Assembly (NCBI GenBank): GCA_018402365.1
Contig: JAGYJD010000003.1
Location: 33,865 to 97,864, forward strand
Direction of reading: 5' to 3'
DNA: 64,000 bases
Origin: Candidatus Nanopelagicales bacterium
GTDB taxonomy: Bacteria; Actinomycetota; Actinomycetes; S36-B12; UBA5976
The translations under genes and the position numbers were made by a program. Under the pieces are notes generated by a model. It was given only the letters and a program-made list of their open reading frames with translations, made no database searches and was not told the DNA's origin. Positions 1 to 9,529 of this stretch are shown piece by piece (the first letter of the stretch is position 1; every line of letters starts with the position of its first letter).

Positions 1-708
1 ATCTTCCAACATCCTTAAGAGCAAATCCGTTATCGCGACTTTCAGTTGGGTAGTAACTTCTGACATATTTGAATCTCCAACGATTACGTGCAAGCGTCGA
101 TATATTTCGGCATCAGCGTGAGGTTCGTCGCGAGTATTTATTATGGGTCGGGATCTAGTCGTAGCACTAGAAACCCCTTCCCAAATGTGATCTGCCCGCT
201 GACTGAGACTGTAGTAAGCCCCTCTGGGTGTTTGAACTATCTTTCCAGCGCCGCAAACTACTTGTCGAGTAATTAAAAAAGGCACTAAGCTCTCCAGAAT
301 TTTATTGAAATCACTCTTTCTTTCTATCAAATAATTTTCATGGCACCCATAGCTATTACCAGCCGAATCTGTATTATTTTTAAAAAGATAAATTTCGCCC
401 AGAATACTTTCATCTTGCATTCTCTTTTGGGCATCTTGCACCAAGCTTTCAATTATTCTTTCGCCAGCGCGGTCTTGAACTACTAGTGTGTGCAGGTCAT
501 CGCATTCGGCTGTTGCGTATTCAGGGTGTGATCCAACATCCAAATAAAGTCGGGCCCCATTGGTTAAAAAGATATTGCTAGATCGACCCCAGGCAACAAC
601 CCTTCTAAATAAGTAGCGGGCAACCTCATCTGGTGAAAGACGGCGAACCCCCTCAAATACGCAAGTAATTCCGTACTCTGTCTCAATTCCAAAGATTCTG
701 CGCTGCAT
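1..708 (-). CDS. pafA: Pup--protein ligase PafA (partial, C-terminus beyond left edge)
   Basis: PafA joins the C-terminal glutamate of Pup to lysines of target proteins with ATP, marking them for the bacterial proteasome. The minus-strand frame opens with ATG at 708 and stays open to the window edge, giving the first 236 residues. It starts [14 protein letters not shown], the carboxylate-amine-ligase-like opening shared by PafA and Dop, and later shows [22 protein letters not shown] and [13 protein letters not shown]. The TAA stop of prcA overlaps this ATG by one base (TAATG), so the two are probably translationally coupled. It is distinguished from Dop at 2410-3912 by sequence and by its position after prcA. 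The C-terminal half lies outside the window. Confidence 0.95.
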   Translation of the reverse strand, partial: MQRRIFGIETEYGITCVFEGVRRLSPDEVARYLFRRVVAWGRSSNIFLTNGARLYLDVGSHPEYATAECDDLHTLVVQDRAGERIIESLVQDAQKRMQDESILGEIYLFKNNTDSAGNSYGCHENYLIERKSDFNKILESLVPFLITRQVVCGAGKIVQTPRGAYYSLSQRADHIWEGVSSATTRSRPIINTRDEPHADAEIYRRLHVIVGDSNMSEVTTQLKVAITDLLLRMLED

Positions 709-1403
709 TAACTGGTTTTTAAAAGCGTATCTATTTGTTGTACCGTCAACCTACGAAATGTTCTGCCAGATTTATTACGATCTAATATTGCAACTTCAAG
801 TCTTAAGGCATCAAAGTTTTGTTGATCTTGATTGTTTTGACTACCCAAGGCTTCCACGCTGGCTTTTAGTACCTTTGAAAAACTCATAGTAGATTTCCAC
901 GACTGGCCCATCACTTGCGAGATTTCATCCGCTTGGCCTCCAATTGCAACATATCCATGTTCATCTGCCAGTGAGCCATCGAAAGTTAATTTATAGATTT
1001 CGTCATCTGCTAATTTTTGCCCTAATTGCGCCACCACTAATTCGACTTCTAAAGGTTTCAAGGCGTCGGTAAAAGCTGTTCCCATAGTTTGTGCATAAGC
1101 ATTTGCTAAAGACCTGGCTGAGACATCACTTCGATCGTATGAAAATCCCCGCATGTCTGAAAATCTAATACCTGAAACACGTAAGTTCTCAAATTCGTTG
1201 TACTTTCCTACCGCGGCAAAGGCGATCCGATCATAAATCTCGCTAATTTTGTGTAAAGCTTTAGACGGGTTATCTGCAACTAATAAAATTCCCTCACTAC
1301 TCTGCGATACCACTACGCTTCGCCCGCGTGAAATACCCTTACGGGCAAAGTCAGCACGATCTCGAGTTAATTGCTCGGGTGATACATAAAAAGGAACGCT
1401 CAT
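708..1403 (-). CDS. prcA: Proteasome alpha subunit PrcA
   Basis: Alpha-ring subunit of the actinobacterial 20S proteasome, which forms the gated entrance that docks the Mpa/ARC ATPase. The protein is 231 residues and begins [23 protein letters not shown], followed by [10 protein letters not shown], the usual N-terminal gate and H0 helix region of PrcA. It lacks a processed Thr, as expected for a non-catalytic alpha subunit. The ATG at 1403 overlaps the end of prcB by four bases, and the stop overlaps the pafA start by one base, so translation of prcB, prcA and pafA appears coupled. Length is slightly short of the typical 240-265 residues but the core is complete. Confidence 0.95.
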   Translation of the reverse strand: MSVPFYVSPEQLTRDRADFARKGISRGRSVVVSQSSEGILLVADNPSKALHKISEIYDRIAFAAVGKYNEFENLRVSGIRFSDMRGFSYDRSDVSARSLANAYAQTMGTAFTDALKPLEVELVVAQLGQKLADDEIYKLTFDGSLADEHGYVAIGGQADEISQVMGQSWKSTMSFSKVLKASVEALGSQNNQDQQNFDALRLEVAILDRNKSGRTFRRLTVQQIDTLLKTS

Positions 1404-2209
1404 GAATGCCTCGCGATTGGACCATCTGGCCGATTTTTGCGACCTTTTAGAATTTTAGTCAGAATATTAGCTAGCGCCTCTTGCGAAATTTTTTCAAATC
1501 CTTGTGAATCTACTTTTACCACAACAGGATAAATGTTACGGGCCATATCAGGACCAGCAGTTGCAGAATCCTCTTCCGCTGCATCATAAATAGCTTCAAG
1601 CGCAATCTGAATTGCAAAATTACTATCTTCAATGGGCTCAAACATTTTTTTTAGGCTGGCTCTTGCAAAAAGTGAGCCAGAGCCAACGGCAAAATAGTCA
1701 TGCTCCTCGTACCGACCGCCTGTTATGTCATAAGAGAAAACTCGCCCAGAATTTCTGTTTTTGTCATATGCTGCATAAAGCGGTAGCGCCGCTAGACCCT
1801 CCATCGCTAAACCCAAATTGCCGCGAAGTAAAACACTGAGACGATTTGCCTTTCCTTCCACCGATAGCGGCATACCCTCAATCTTCTCGTAATGCTCTAA
1901 TTCAACTTGAAATAATTTGACAAGCTCAATTGCAATACCTGCGCTTCCCGCAATTCCGATTGCCGAAAAATCGTCAGCTGGAAAAACCTTCTCTATATCA
2001 TTTTGGGCTACATAATTACCCATAGTGGCTCTCCGGTCACCTGCCATAACCACGCCACCAGTGAAAGCCACTGCCACAATGGTCGTGCCATGGATAATTT
2101 GGTCCGTACCGTCTTTTTTAAAGGCTAATCTTTCGCCTTGAGTTTGACGTAGGTGTTCATAAAATGAAGAAGAGAAATCCAATATTTCACTCTCCCCCTT
2201 TTTGAACAA
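1400..2209 (-). CDS. prcB: Proteasome beta subunit PrcB
   Basis: Catalytic beta subunit of the 20S proteasome, 269 residues. The precursor carries a propeptide of about 41 residues that ends at HG|TTIVA, leaving Thr42 as the N-terminal nucleophile after autocleavage. Asp58 and Lys74 fall exactly at the mature positions 17 and 33, so the catalytic Thr/Asp/Lys set is intact. The gene starts inside the 3' end of pup (23-nt overlap) and its end overlaps prcA by four bases. The C-terminal tail is basic ([15 protein letters not shown]). Function is secure from family and context. Confidence 0.96.
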   Translation of the reverse strand: MFKKGESEILDFSSSFYEHLRQTQGERLAFKKDGTDQIIHGTTIVAVAFTGGVVMAGDRRATMGNYVAQNDIEKVFPADDFSAIGIAGSAGIAIELVKLFQVELEHYEKIEGMPLSVEGKANRLSVLLRGNLGLAMEGLAALPLYAAYDKNRNSGRVFSYDITGGRYEEHDYFAVGSGSLFARASLKKMFEPIEDSNFAIQIALEAIYDAAEEDSATAGPDMARNIYPVVVKVDSQGFEKISQEALANILTKILKGRKNRPDGPIARHS

Positions 2210-2369
2210 AACCCTTTATAAATTCAGCAGCATTTTTCTCAAGAACTGCGTCAATTTGATCTAGTAAATCATCCGCCTTGGCAGTGTCGACTTTAGGATT
2301 ATCAAGTATTAATTCATCAACAGAATCCGTCTCAGCTGATTGAGATTTAATCTGCTCTTGTTCTGACAA
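2187..2369 (-). CDS. pup: Prokaryotic ubiquitin-like protein Pup
   Basis: Sixty-residue, acidic, low-complexity protein with the conserved C-terminal part DAVLEKNAAEFIKGFVQKGG and a final Glu. Pup is attached through its C-terminal Glu to substrate lysines and threaded into Mpa. Many actinobacterial Pups end in Gln and must first be deamidated by Dop; this one already ends in Glu, so it should be ligation-competent as translated. The helix predicted for residues about 28-50 is the part that binds the Mpa coiled coil. It lies between dop and prcB and overlaps prcB by 23 nt. Confidence 0.96.
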   Translation of the reverse strand: MSEQEQIKSQSAETDSVDELILDNPKVDTAKADDLLDQIDAVLEKNAAEFIKGFVQKGGE

Positions 2370-2409
2370 AATACACTCCTTAATAAGAGTTAAAGTCTAT
2401 TAGAAAATG

Positions 2410-3912
2410 TTAATTCTCACCCAATTGCATGATTAAATCAGCCGCTGAACTGCTTGAATTAAACAATTCCTCAACTTGAACTCGTGTTCCTTTCAAGGGG
2501 TCGAGAGTGGGAATTCTAACTAGTGGACGATCGGCTCCTACATCAAAAATCACGCTATCCCAACTGGCGCCGGCTATCTCATTGGGAAATTTCAATAGCG
2601 CCTGCCCGCGAAACCAAGCGCGAGTGCTGCTGGGCGGATTTTTTATGGCGTCTTCTACTGCGTGCTCTTCAGTTAGTCTCAGCAGGCTTCCTCGCCTTGT
2701 GAGTAGTTGGGAAATGGACCTTGTGGGAGCTAAATCAGCATATTGCAAATCCAGCATCTGAAGAATTGGGTCACTCCACGCAAGATTATCTCTAGCCTTG
2801 ACTTCATTCATTAATTTTAATTTGGCAATCCAGTCAATGCAGTTTGATAATTTATAAATATCTCCACTTAAGCCCTTTAAAACAAACTCCCACCAATAAA
2901 GGACTTCTTGTGTTTCAGGGTCTAATGATTCATTTTTGTTTACCCAAGCCACTGCTTTAGTAAAAAAATACTCTTGCATCTCTAGAGCGGTAATTTCTTT
3001 GCCTGATTTCAAAGGTAATTTTGAAGTTAGGGTTAAATCTTGCGAGACTATTTTCAGCGAAGTCAGCGGATCTTTCAAATTCAATTCAAAATCTTCGATA
3101 AAACCATCTTCTAACATTCCTAAAATTAAGGATGTGGTGCCCAACTTGAGTAAGGTCGCTACCTCACTCAAGTTTGCATCACCAATAATCACATGCAACC
3201 TCCGATGAAGGTTGGGGTCCGCATGTGGCTCATCACGAGTATTGATGATTGGTCTTTTCATGGTTGTTTCAAGACCCACCAGAGTTTCAAAAAAGTCAGC
3301 TCGCTGTGAAATTTGGAAACGATGTTCGATTTCACCAACTCCCACGCCAAGTCTGCCGGCACCAGTAAAAATTTGTCTGGTGACAAAAAATGGCGTGAGC
3401 ACCTCAACTAGTTTCGCAAAAGGGAGCTTTCTGTCAACCAAATAATTTTCATGTGTGCCGTAAGAGACGTCTTTATTGTCAGTATTATTTTTATGTATAA
3501 AAATTTCACTTCCGGTGGACCTACTTGCCAGCAGAGCTGCTTGCTGAATAATTCTTTCGCCAGCCTTGTCCCAAATCACAGCCTCTTGTGGGGTTAAAAC
3601 CTCAGGTGAAGAATATTCTGGATGTGCATGATCCACATAAAATCTTGCCCCATTGGTCAAAATAATGTTTACCACCGAAACTTCATCGGTGAGAAGTGAA
3701 GGATCCGCATCAGCGCGACTCGCTTCAAACCCTCTGGCATCTCGCAAAGGTGTCTCTAAATCATAATCCCAGCGAATTTTAAGATTTGGATAAATTTGAT
3801 TCGCATATGAATGAACCACCAGGGAAGACAAAAAGGCCGGGTCAGCCTCTGCCACACCTGGTTGGCTAATGCCGTATTCACTCTCTAAACCCATGACTCG
3901 TTTTACGCTCAT
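2410..3912 (-). CDS. dop: Depupylase/deamidase Dop
   Basis: Dop is a PafA homologue that removes Pup from conjugates and, where Pup ends in Gln, deamidates it. The protein is 500 residues, the usual length. It starts MSVKRVMGLESEYGISQPG and has HAHPEYSSPE, IHKNNTDNKDVSYG and [12 protein letters not shown], matching the ATP/Mg site of the PafA/Dop family. The long insertion after the start (residues about 25-70) fits the Dop loop that separates it from PafA. It sits between mpa and pup. Since the local Pup ends in Glu, depupylation is probably its main job here (inference). Confidence 0.94.
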   Translation of the reverse strand: MSVKRVMGLESEYGISQPGVAEADPAFLSSLVVHSYANQIYPNLKIRWDYDLETPLRDARGFEASRADADPSLLTDEVSVVNIILTNGARFYVDHAHPEYSSPEVLTPQEAVIWDKAGERIIQQAALLASRSTGSEIFIHKNNTDNKDVSYGTHENYLVDRKLPFAKLVEVLTPFFVTRQIFTGAGRLGVGVGEIEHRFQISQRADFFETLVGLETTMKRPIINTRDEPHADPNLHRRLHVIIGDANLSEVATLLKLGTTSLILGMLEDGFIEDFELNLKDPLTSLKIVSQDLTLTSKLPLKSGKEITALEMQEYFFTKAVAWVNKNESLDPETQEVLYWWEFVLKGLSGDIYKLSNCIDWIAKLKLMNEVKARDNLAWSDPILQMLDLQYADLAPTRSISQLLTRRGSLLRLTEEHAVEDAIKNPPSSTRAWFRGQALLKFPNEIAGASWDSVIFDVGADRPLVRIPTLDPLKGTRVQVEELFNSSSSAADLIMQLGEN

Positions 3913-3930
3913 AATTAGGGCTTCAAATTT

Positions 3931-5565
3931 TTAAAGATACTGACCTGTTTGTGAAACCGTTTCAATCGAGCGTCCTGGTTCTTCACCCTGCTTATTATGA
4001 ATCAAAGTTCGTAAGAATACGATCCGTTCACCCTTTTTTCCGGAAATTCTGGCCCAGTCATCTGGGTTGGTGCTGTTAGGTAGGTCTTCGTTTTCGCGAA
4101 ATTCCTCATAACAAGCGTTTGTTAAGTGACTTACTGAAATACCTTTAACCCCGGTAGCTAAAAAGTCTTTTATCGCATCGCGCTTTGCCCGTGACACAAT
4201 ATTCTCGAGCATTGCCCCGCTACTGAAATCTTTGAAGTACAAAACTTCACGATCACCATTAGCGTAGGTGACCTCAATGAACCTATTCTCATCTGTTTGT
4301 GAGTACATCTTGTTCACAGCATTATCAATCATGGCTAAAACTGCGGCATCCTTGTCGTTATCGTGCTCTGATAAATCTTCAGGGTGAATTGGAAGATCGG
4401 CAGTTAGATACTTCGTGAAAATCTCACGGGCAGCTTCTAGATCAGGTCTTTCTATTTTAATTTTTACATCTAATCTTCCGGGACGCAAAATTGCTGGATC
4501 TATCATGTCCTCGCGGTTAGAAGCTCCGATCACTATTACGTTCTCTAGAGATTCCACGCCGTCTATTTCACTTAATAACTGAGGAACAATAGTGTTTTCA
4601 ATATCGCTAGAAACTCCACTTCCTCTGGTTCTAAAGAGTGAATCCATTTCGTCGAAAAAAACTATCACCGGTGTTCCACTATTGGCTTTTTCTCGAGCTC
4701 TTTGAAATATCTGACGAATATGTCGCTCAGTTTCACCAACATATTTATTTAGTAATTCTGGACCTTTTATATTCAGAAAGAAGGATTTAGTGTCGTTATC
4801 GCCAGTTTTTTCTGAGATTTTCTTAGCTAAAGAATTTGCCACAGCTTTAGCGATAAGGGTTTTACCACATCCCGGTGGGCCATAAAGCAATATACCTTTT
4901 GGAGCTTGAAGTTTATGCTCTAAAAATAATTCTTTGTGTAAGTAGGGTAATTCAACGGCGTCTCGTATTTGTTCGATTTGCCGGGTCAATCCCCCAATAT
5001 CTGAATAGTCCACATCCGGAACTTCTTCTAACACCAATTCTTCAACATCACTTTTTGGGACTTTTTCAAACAAAACATTATTTTTTGGATCCAACATCAA
5101 CGAATCGCCCGAACGCAAAACCTGGTCCATTAATGGTTGAGCTAATCTGGCGATCTTCTCTTCGTCGGTTCTTCCGATTACGATTGCGCGCTGTCGATCG
5201 TTAAGAATTTCTTTTAAAGTCACCACCTCACCTACTTCCTCAAAAGTGGTGACCTCGACAACATTCATCGAGTCATTTAGGATCACTTCGCGGCCGACTA
5301 CTAGTTCTTTTTTATCGACTTCCGGCGATACATTTACTCTTAATTTTCTACCAGCATTTAAAATATCCACTGATCCGTCTTGATTGTTATGCAAGATGAT
5401 GGCAAATCCACTTGGAGGTTGCGCAAGTTTTTCAACTTCACCTTTGAGCGCCAACATTTGCTCTTTGGCTTCACGAAGTGTTTGTGCCAGGGTTTCATTA
5501 TGTGATCTAAGAGATAAAACTTCTTCTCGTAACTTTTCTAAAACATTCTCGTCACCAGTTGACAT
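3931..5565 (-). CDS. mpa: Proteasomal AAA+ ATPase Mpa/ARC
   Basis: Hexameric ATPase that recognises pupylated proteins, unfolds them and feeds them to the 20S core. Order of parts: an N-terminal coiled coil (residues about 5-50) that binds Pup, tandem OB domains, then an AAA+ domain with Walker A GPPGCGKT near residue 230 and Walker [10 protein letters not shown] near 300. The C-terminus is TGQYL, the penultimate-Tyr motif that docks into the alpha ring. I prefer the ATG at 5565 (544 residues) over the GTG at 5574, because GGGAGG lies eight bases before that ATG. The gene leads the proteasome cluster. Confidence 0.95.
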   Translation of the reverse strand: MSTGDENVLEKLREEVLSLRSHNETLAQTLREAKEQMLALKGEVEKLAQPPSGFAIILHNNQDGSVDILNAGRKLRVNVSPEVDKKELVVGREVILNDSMNVVEVTTFEEVGEVVTLKEILNDRQRAIVIGRTDEEKIARLAQPLMDQVLRSGDSLMLDPKNNVLFEKVPKSDVEELVLEEVPDVDYSDIGGLTRQIEQIRDAVELPYLHKELFLEHKLQAPKGILLYGPPGCGKTLIAKAVANSLAKKISEKTGDNDTKSFFLNIKGPELLNKYVGETERHIRQIFQRAREKANSGTPVIVFFDEMDSLFRTRGSGVSSDIENTIVPQLLSEIDGVESLENVIVIGASNREDMIDPAILRPGRLDVKIKIERPDLEAAREIFTKYLTADLPIHPEDLSEHDNDKDAAVLAMIDNAVNKMYSQTDENRFIEVTYANGDREVLYFKDFSSGAMLENIVSRAKRDAIKDFLATGVKGISVSHLTNACYEEFRENEDLPNSTNPDDWARISGKKGERIVFLRTLIHNKQGEEPGRSIETVSQTGQYL

Positions 5566-5600
5566 CGCGAACACCTCCCAACCCCCATGCTACCCAAAAT

Positions 5601-6458
5601 TCACTCATTCACCATCGCTTGCCAATCTGGTCCATAAGCACCCTTAGCGGGCTTCATTTTTCTCACTGGAGCTTTCACCCCAGGCGCCATCAATCTTGCT
5701 TGAACTAAAAATCCTGTATGTCCCACCATGCGATGATTAGGCCTCACCGCCAAACCTTGCAGATGCCATTCCCGGTTTAGCTGCTCACTCGCTTTGGGTT
5801 CAAACCAATTTCCAGAAACTTTCATTAACTCCACTAGCCGAGACATCTGAGTGGTAGTTGCAACGTAGCTCACAAAAAATCGACCGGGCTGTAATATTTT
5901 TTCAACAAGTTCTAGATAATCCCAAGGATTTAACATATCTAAAATTACTGCATCAAATCTCTCTTTCTCACTGATGTTGCCCAAGTCTTCAATCACCAAA
6001 GACCAATTCGTAACTGCCTGATAGCGTTCTACGTTTTTTTTGGCAATACTGGCAAAATCTTCTCTTAATTCATAACTAACTAATTCACCTTCCCCCGCCA
6101 GGGCTCTCAAAATGTGCAGGGATAAAGCGCCACTACCTACCCCGGCCTCAAGTACTCGATCGCCGGCCTGGATATCTGCGAGTCCGATAATTTGCCGTGC
6201 ATCCTCTGGGTAAATTACCGCTGCCCCACGGGGCATTTTCATTACATATTCCTCTAAGGCGGGATGAAAAGCGACGTACTTCATCCCACTGGTACTTTCA
6301 AAAATTGAACCAACACTTTTACCAATTACTTCATCATGAGCTATCGATCCATGATTGGTAAAAAAATTTTGCCCCGCGATTAAAGTTATATGATGTTGCT
6401 TACCTTTTTGATCAACTAATCTCAGTAAATCCCCTACTTGAAAAATGTCTTTTCGCAT
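5601..6458 (-). CDS. trmI: tRNA (adenine(58)-N1)-methyltransferase TrmI
   Basis: SAM-dependent enzyme that methylates A58 in the T-loop of tRNAs. The 285-residue protein has a small N-terminal beta domain and then a Rossmann methyltransferase domain. The SAM-binding motif VLEAGVGSGALS is at residues 102-113, followed by the acidic SYELRED strand and VILDMLNPW. This gene is commonly found upstream of mpa/arc in Actinobacteria, as here. It begins three bases after the HAD gene ends and is separated from mpa by about 35 nt. The C-terminal tail carries the basic KAPVRKMKPAKG stretch. Confidence 0.93.
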   Translation of the reverse strand: MRKDIFQVGDLLRLVDQKGKQHHITLIAGQNFFTNHGSIAHDEVIGKSVGSIFESTSGMKYVAFHPALEEYVMKMPRGAAVIYPEDARQIIGLADIQAGDRVLEAGVGSGALSLHILRALAGEGELVSYELREDFASIAKKNVERYQAVTNWSLVIEDLGNISEKERFDAVILDMLNPWDYLELVEKILQPGRFFVSYVATTTQMSRLVELMKVSGNWFEPKASEQLNREWHLQGLAVRPNHRMVGHTGFLVQARLMAPGVKAPVRKMKPAKGAYGPDWQAMVNE

Positions 6459-6460
6459 TT

Positions 6461-7135
6461 TTAATACCCTTGGTAATAATCATTATAAATTCTTACTAAG
6501 TCTTGATACTTCACTTGAGTAATTGATTCAACAATAACAACTTTTTCATCTGTCACAATAGGTATTTCTGCTGGAACCGCTAAGGTCGGCATTTTGGCGC
6601 GAGTTGCGCTCGTAACACCAGTATTAGAATCCTCAATAACTAAGCAATTAGTTCTAGGCACATTCAATTGATCTGCCGCCATCCAGAAGGGGTCTGGATA
6701 AGGTTTAGTTTTTACAGGATCTTCTGCGGCGATAGTGAGGTCAAAAAAATCAAGATTTAAACCTTGCACAACCGTGTCCACTAAAAGACGTGGGGACGCG
6801 CTAACTAGAGCTAATTTTATTTTGTTTTCAATCAATTCAGGTATTAAAAGATCCCACCCTGGTTGGATTCGAGGAGGCTGCTCGCTTAATCGCTTTTGCA
6901 TACTAGTAATTAACTTGGTGTCGATTTCTGGGCCAGGCACGCCAGTTTTCTCGCTCATGTAGTCAATTACTCTGTGCATCGGACCACCCAGCGCTAATTC
7001 TTGATCTTTCTGGGTCCATTCATAACCATAAGAGCGCATAACGGCTATTTCAGTCTCCCACCAAGCACTTTCGGTCTCAACCAGCGTTCCATCCATATCA
7101 ATAAATACAGCTTGTAAAGTTTTTTCAGGAGTCAA
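6461..7135 (-). CDS. HAD-superfamily hydrolase, beta-phosphoglucomutase/phosphatase-like
   Basis: The protein contains FIDMDGTLVETES (HAD motif I, DxDGT), LALVSASPRLL (motif II), and LVIEDSNTGVTSATRAKMPTLAV (motifs III/IV), the pattern of subclass IA HAD phosphatases with a helical cap. The frame can be extended upstream to 7306, but that would run through the start of the divergent PAC2 gene. I place the start at a TTG at 7135 because GAGGA stands just upstream and the HAD fold begins right after it, giving 224 residues. The substrate cannot be told from sequence. It is followed closely by trmI. Confidence 0.8.
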   Translation of the reverse strand: MTPEKTLQAVFIDMDGTLVETESAWWETEIAVMRSYGYEWTQKDQELALGGPMHRVIDYMSEKTGVPGPEIDTKLITSMQKRLSEQPPRIQPGWDLLIPELIENKIKLALVSASPRLLVDTVVQGLNLDFFDLTIAAEDPVKTKPYPDPFWMAADQLNVPRTNCLVIEDSNTGVTSATRAKMPTLAVPAEIPIVTDEKVVIVESITQVKYQDLVRIYNDYYQGY

Positions 7136-7201
7136 GAGTCCTCTTCTGGGATTTTCTAATAAGGTTAAGTCATCGAATCCTAGCCTGAGGTCAAAATCAA
7201 A

Positions 7202-8032
7202 ATGCCACAAGACTTGACGCAGTTCCCCCCACCGGGTGCCGTGGCAATAATGGCCTTCGCTGGTTGGAATGACGCAGGTGAAGCGGCTTCGGGCGTTGTC
7301 TCTCACTTCATAGAGTCTTTTAACGCGCAGTTAGTAGACACAATCAACCCGGATGATTACTACGATTATCAAATTGCTCGCCCGAGAATTCGAATAGAAG
7401 ATAATGAAAGAATCATCGAATGGTCCACAACTAAATTTTATTTAGCGCCTGCTACCAATGATCGTCCAGCATTTTGTGTTGGTGCAGGGTATCGAACCAA
7501 ATCGATGGCAATCTTTTTGCTCAGAGATTATGGAAAAACTGCAGGCGCTGAATGTTCAAGTGTGATCTCGCTAGGCACATTGCTGGCAGATGCACCCCAC
7601 TCGCCCCCATCTCAGTTACCGCTGTTTCAAATGACCAAAAATTGGCTCAAGTTTTAGGCTTAGAAAAATCAAGCTACGGGACCGACTGGAATCATTGGTG
7701 TAATCCACAACTACCTGAGTCTGCAAAGATCCCCACCATTTCTTTATCATTGCGCTCCCGCATATGTATCTTCTCCTCCTAGCCCTAAAGGTTCGTTGGC
7801 CATCATTACCAATTGAGGATCTTACAAATATCGATTTTCCAAGGGGCGATCTACGGAAGAAGCCAGGCTTGGCAAATAGGTGTTGATGAAATGGCCCAAG
7901 AGGATGATGAAATTTCTGAGTACATCACAAGACTTGAAGAGATATTAGATGCCACCCGATCTACCAGAAGCTAGCGGTGAGGCGATTGCCAGAGGAGCTG
8001 AACGATACCTCAAACGCCGAACTACCGACTAA
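7202..8032 (+). pseudogene. PAC2 family protein (proteasome-assembly-chaperone-like), frameshifted
   Basis: The first 115-120 codons are clean: MAFAGWNDAGEAASGVVSHF, then INPDDYYDYQIARPRI and RIIEWSTT, which is the N-terminal half of actinobacterial PAC2 proteins. From about 7540 the frame changes repeatedly. In other frames the remainder is still recognisable: LGTLLADAPH, KLAQVLGLEKSSY, then DEMAQEDDEISEYITRLEE and LPEASGEAIARGAERYL to a TAA at 8030-8032. The total span fits an intact protein of about 275 residues. The motifs are preserved while the frame is not, so sequencing indels are more likely than decay. The cellular role of bacterial PAC2 proteins is poorly known. Confidence 0.8.
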
Positions 8033-8073
8033 TTCAAAAATTCAATCGCACTTTTGTTGAACTATCTAAATCC

Positions 8074-9529
8074 TTATTTTGTAAAGTAAAACACGTAATC
8101 CTTTGCCACCTGTTTTCCTAATTGCACCCCATTGATCAAAAGAATTTAATCCCCAGATAAATCCTTGAATTATGGTGCTTGCCTCGTACAGAGAAATCAG
8201 AGGTGCCCTAGTGCAGTAGGCATCTAACTTCTCTACCAAAATCAAATTGTTGGGCGATTACCTGACATAGTCTTCTCAGCTGAATTCTCGTTAATGCCTT
8301 GACTTCCAAAAAGCAAAGACGCAGCTGCCTGCGCCAACTCGGTAGCAGCTTCTTTACTTCCAGATTCATTTTTAACTGGCGGGCGCAATATTGCCAGTAA
8401 AAGATGGATGGTACTACCTCAGATCATGATGAAGCATTTTGGAAAAATGAGTGTTGCGCATTTGTGCGGGTTCTCCAAAAACAACTGGGCTTGAGGGTAC
8501 TCGCTGGCGGCTGGTTTGAAGATCCACCGATTTTCCATTACTCTCCATGATTAATTGTTGAAGAAATCTTGTGAAGTGCTTCAACTTAGAATATGGAATT
8601 ACAGGCATGGCTCTTGGGCCTAAGTAATTCACATTATAAATCAACTCAGGGCATGCCAATAGGCTAAATTTTCATTTAAAGGTGTGTCACGAAAATGCAA
8701 ATCAAAGTCATGCACTGCAGAGATTACATTCAAAGCTGCTCCTACCGTGGTACCAAGCAACTGGAAATACCTACCACTTGCCAAGCTATAGCGCCCACCG
8801 ACCCAGTCCCAAAACCAAAAATCTTTCTGTCATTCACACCAAATTCTTTACATGCCACAACGTTATACTCACGACTACGAAATGATCTGCTACCTTGCTT
8901 TCACCTAACTGCGAGATAACTACCGCTTTAGCTTTTTGTGCATTCTTATAGTTTCTTTTGTGGTAAAAGTTTACTTCTTTCCCTGCAAAAAGAGTCTTTG
9001 CCCTAAGTTGACTTGATTTGGGCATGGGATCAAGTCGGTGGGATCAACATTTGAAACATAAAAAACTTTCTTCTTGCTTTCGCCTAATGCTTGATGCACC
9101 ATCAAGGGACCCAAAGTCAGAGCCACCAATTCCGATATTGAGTGAAATGTTTGAATGTTAGGATCTTGGTAGATCTTCTCTGCAAAATCTAAAAAGCTCT
9201 CCCCTCACCTCGATTGCCACGCAAATCTGGGTCTTTATATCCCCCAAGAGGGGCTCTTAGTAAGTAATGCTTGACTGCCCTATCCTCTGACAAATTTATC
9301 TTCGCACCACTGAATAGAGCTTTGATTTTGTTGCTAACTTTTTTGTCTTGATCAAAATCAGATAACTCTCTCTCACTATCTCAAAAGTCCCACAATTGTT
9401 TGAGAAGTCAATCCTTAATCCATTGGCAGATTTAGTGAGCCGCTGGCAACGCATTTGATCCTCTTTGGCCTATAGTAAATAATCTTCTGAATTATTCACA
9501 AGTACCATCACTTTTTTGTTCATCTTCAT
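8074..9529 (-). pseudogene. pgi: Glucose-6-phosphate isomerase, multiply frameshifted
   Basis: Glycolytic enzyme interconverting glucose-6-P and fructose-6-P. No single frame is open, but pieces in order match the family: NNSEDYLL at the start, RIDFSNN, INLSEDRAVKHYLLRAPL (usual NVTEDRAVLH.ALRAP), ISEIGGSDFGSL (usual GIGGSDLGP), VADHFVVVS, HFTRFLQQL.MESNGKSVD, PVVFGEP, and [22 protein letters not shown] near the end. Span is about 1.46 kb, equal to roughly 485 residues, like the shorter actinobacterial-type proteins. It overlaps the end of mshC by a few tens of bases. Boundaries are approximate. Because motifs are intact I expect the real gene to be functional. Confidence 0.8.

Noticed and set aside
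88..276. A plus-strand 62-codon frame near the left edge
   Set aside because: It is the shadow of pafA, whose minus-strand frame continues through the left edge.
7136..7306. N-terminal extension of the HAD phosphatase
   Set aside because: The extra 57 residues match no family and would overlap the start of the divergent PAC2 gene; the TTG at 7135 with GAGGA is better.
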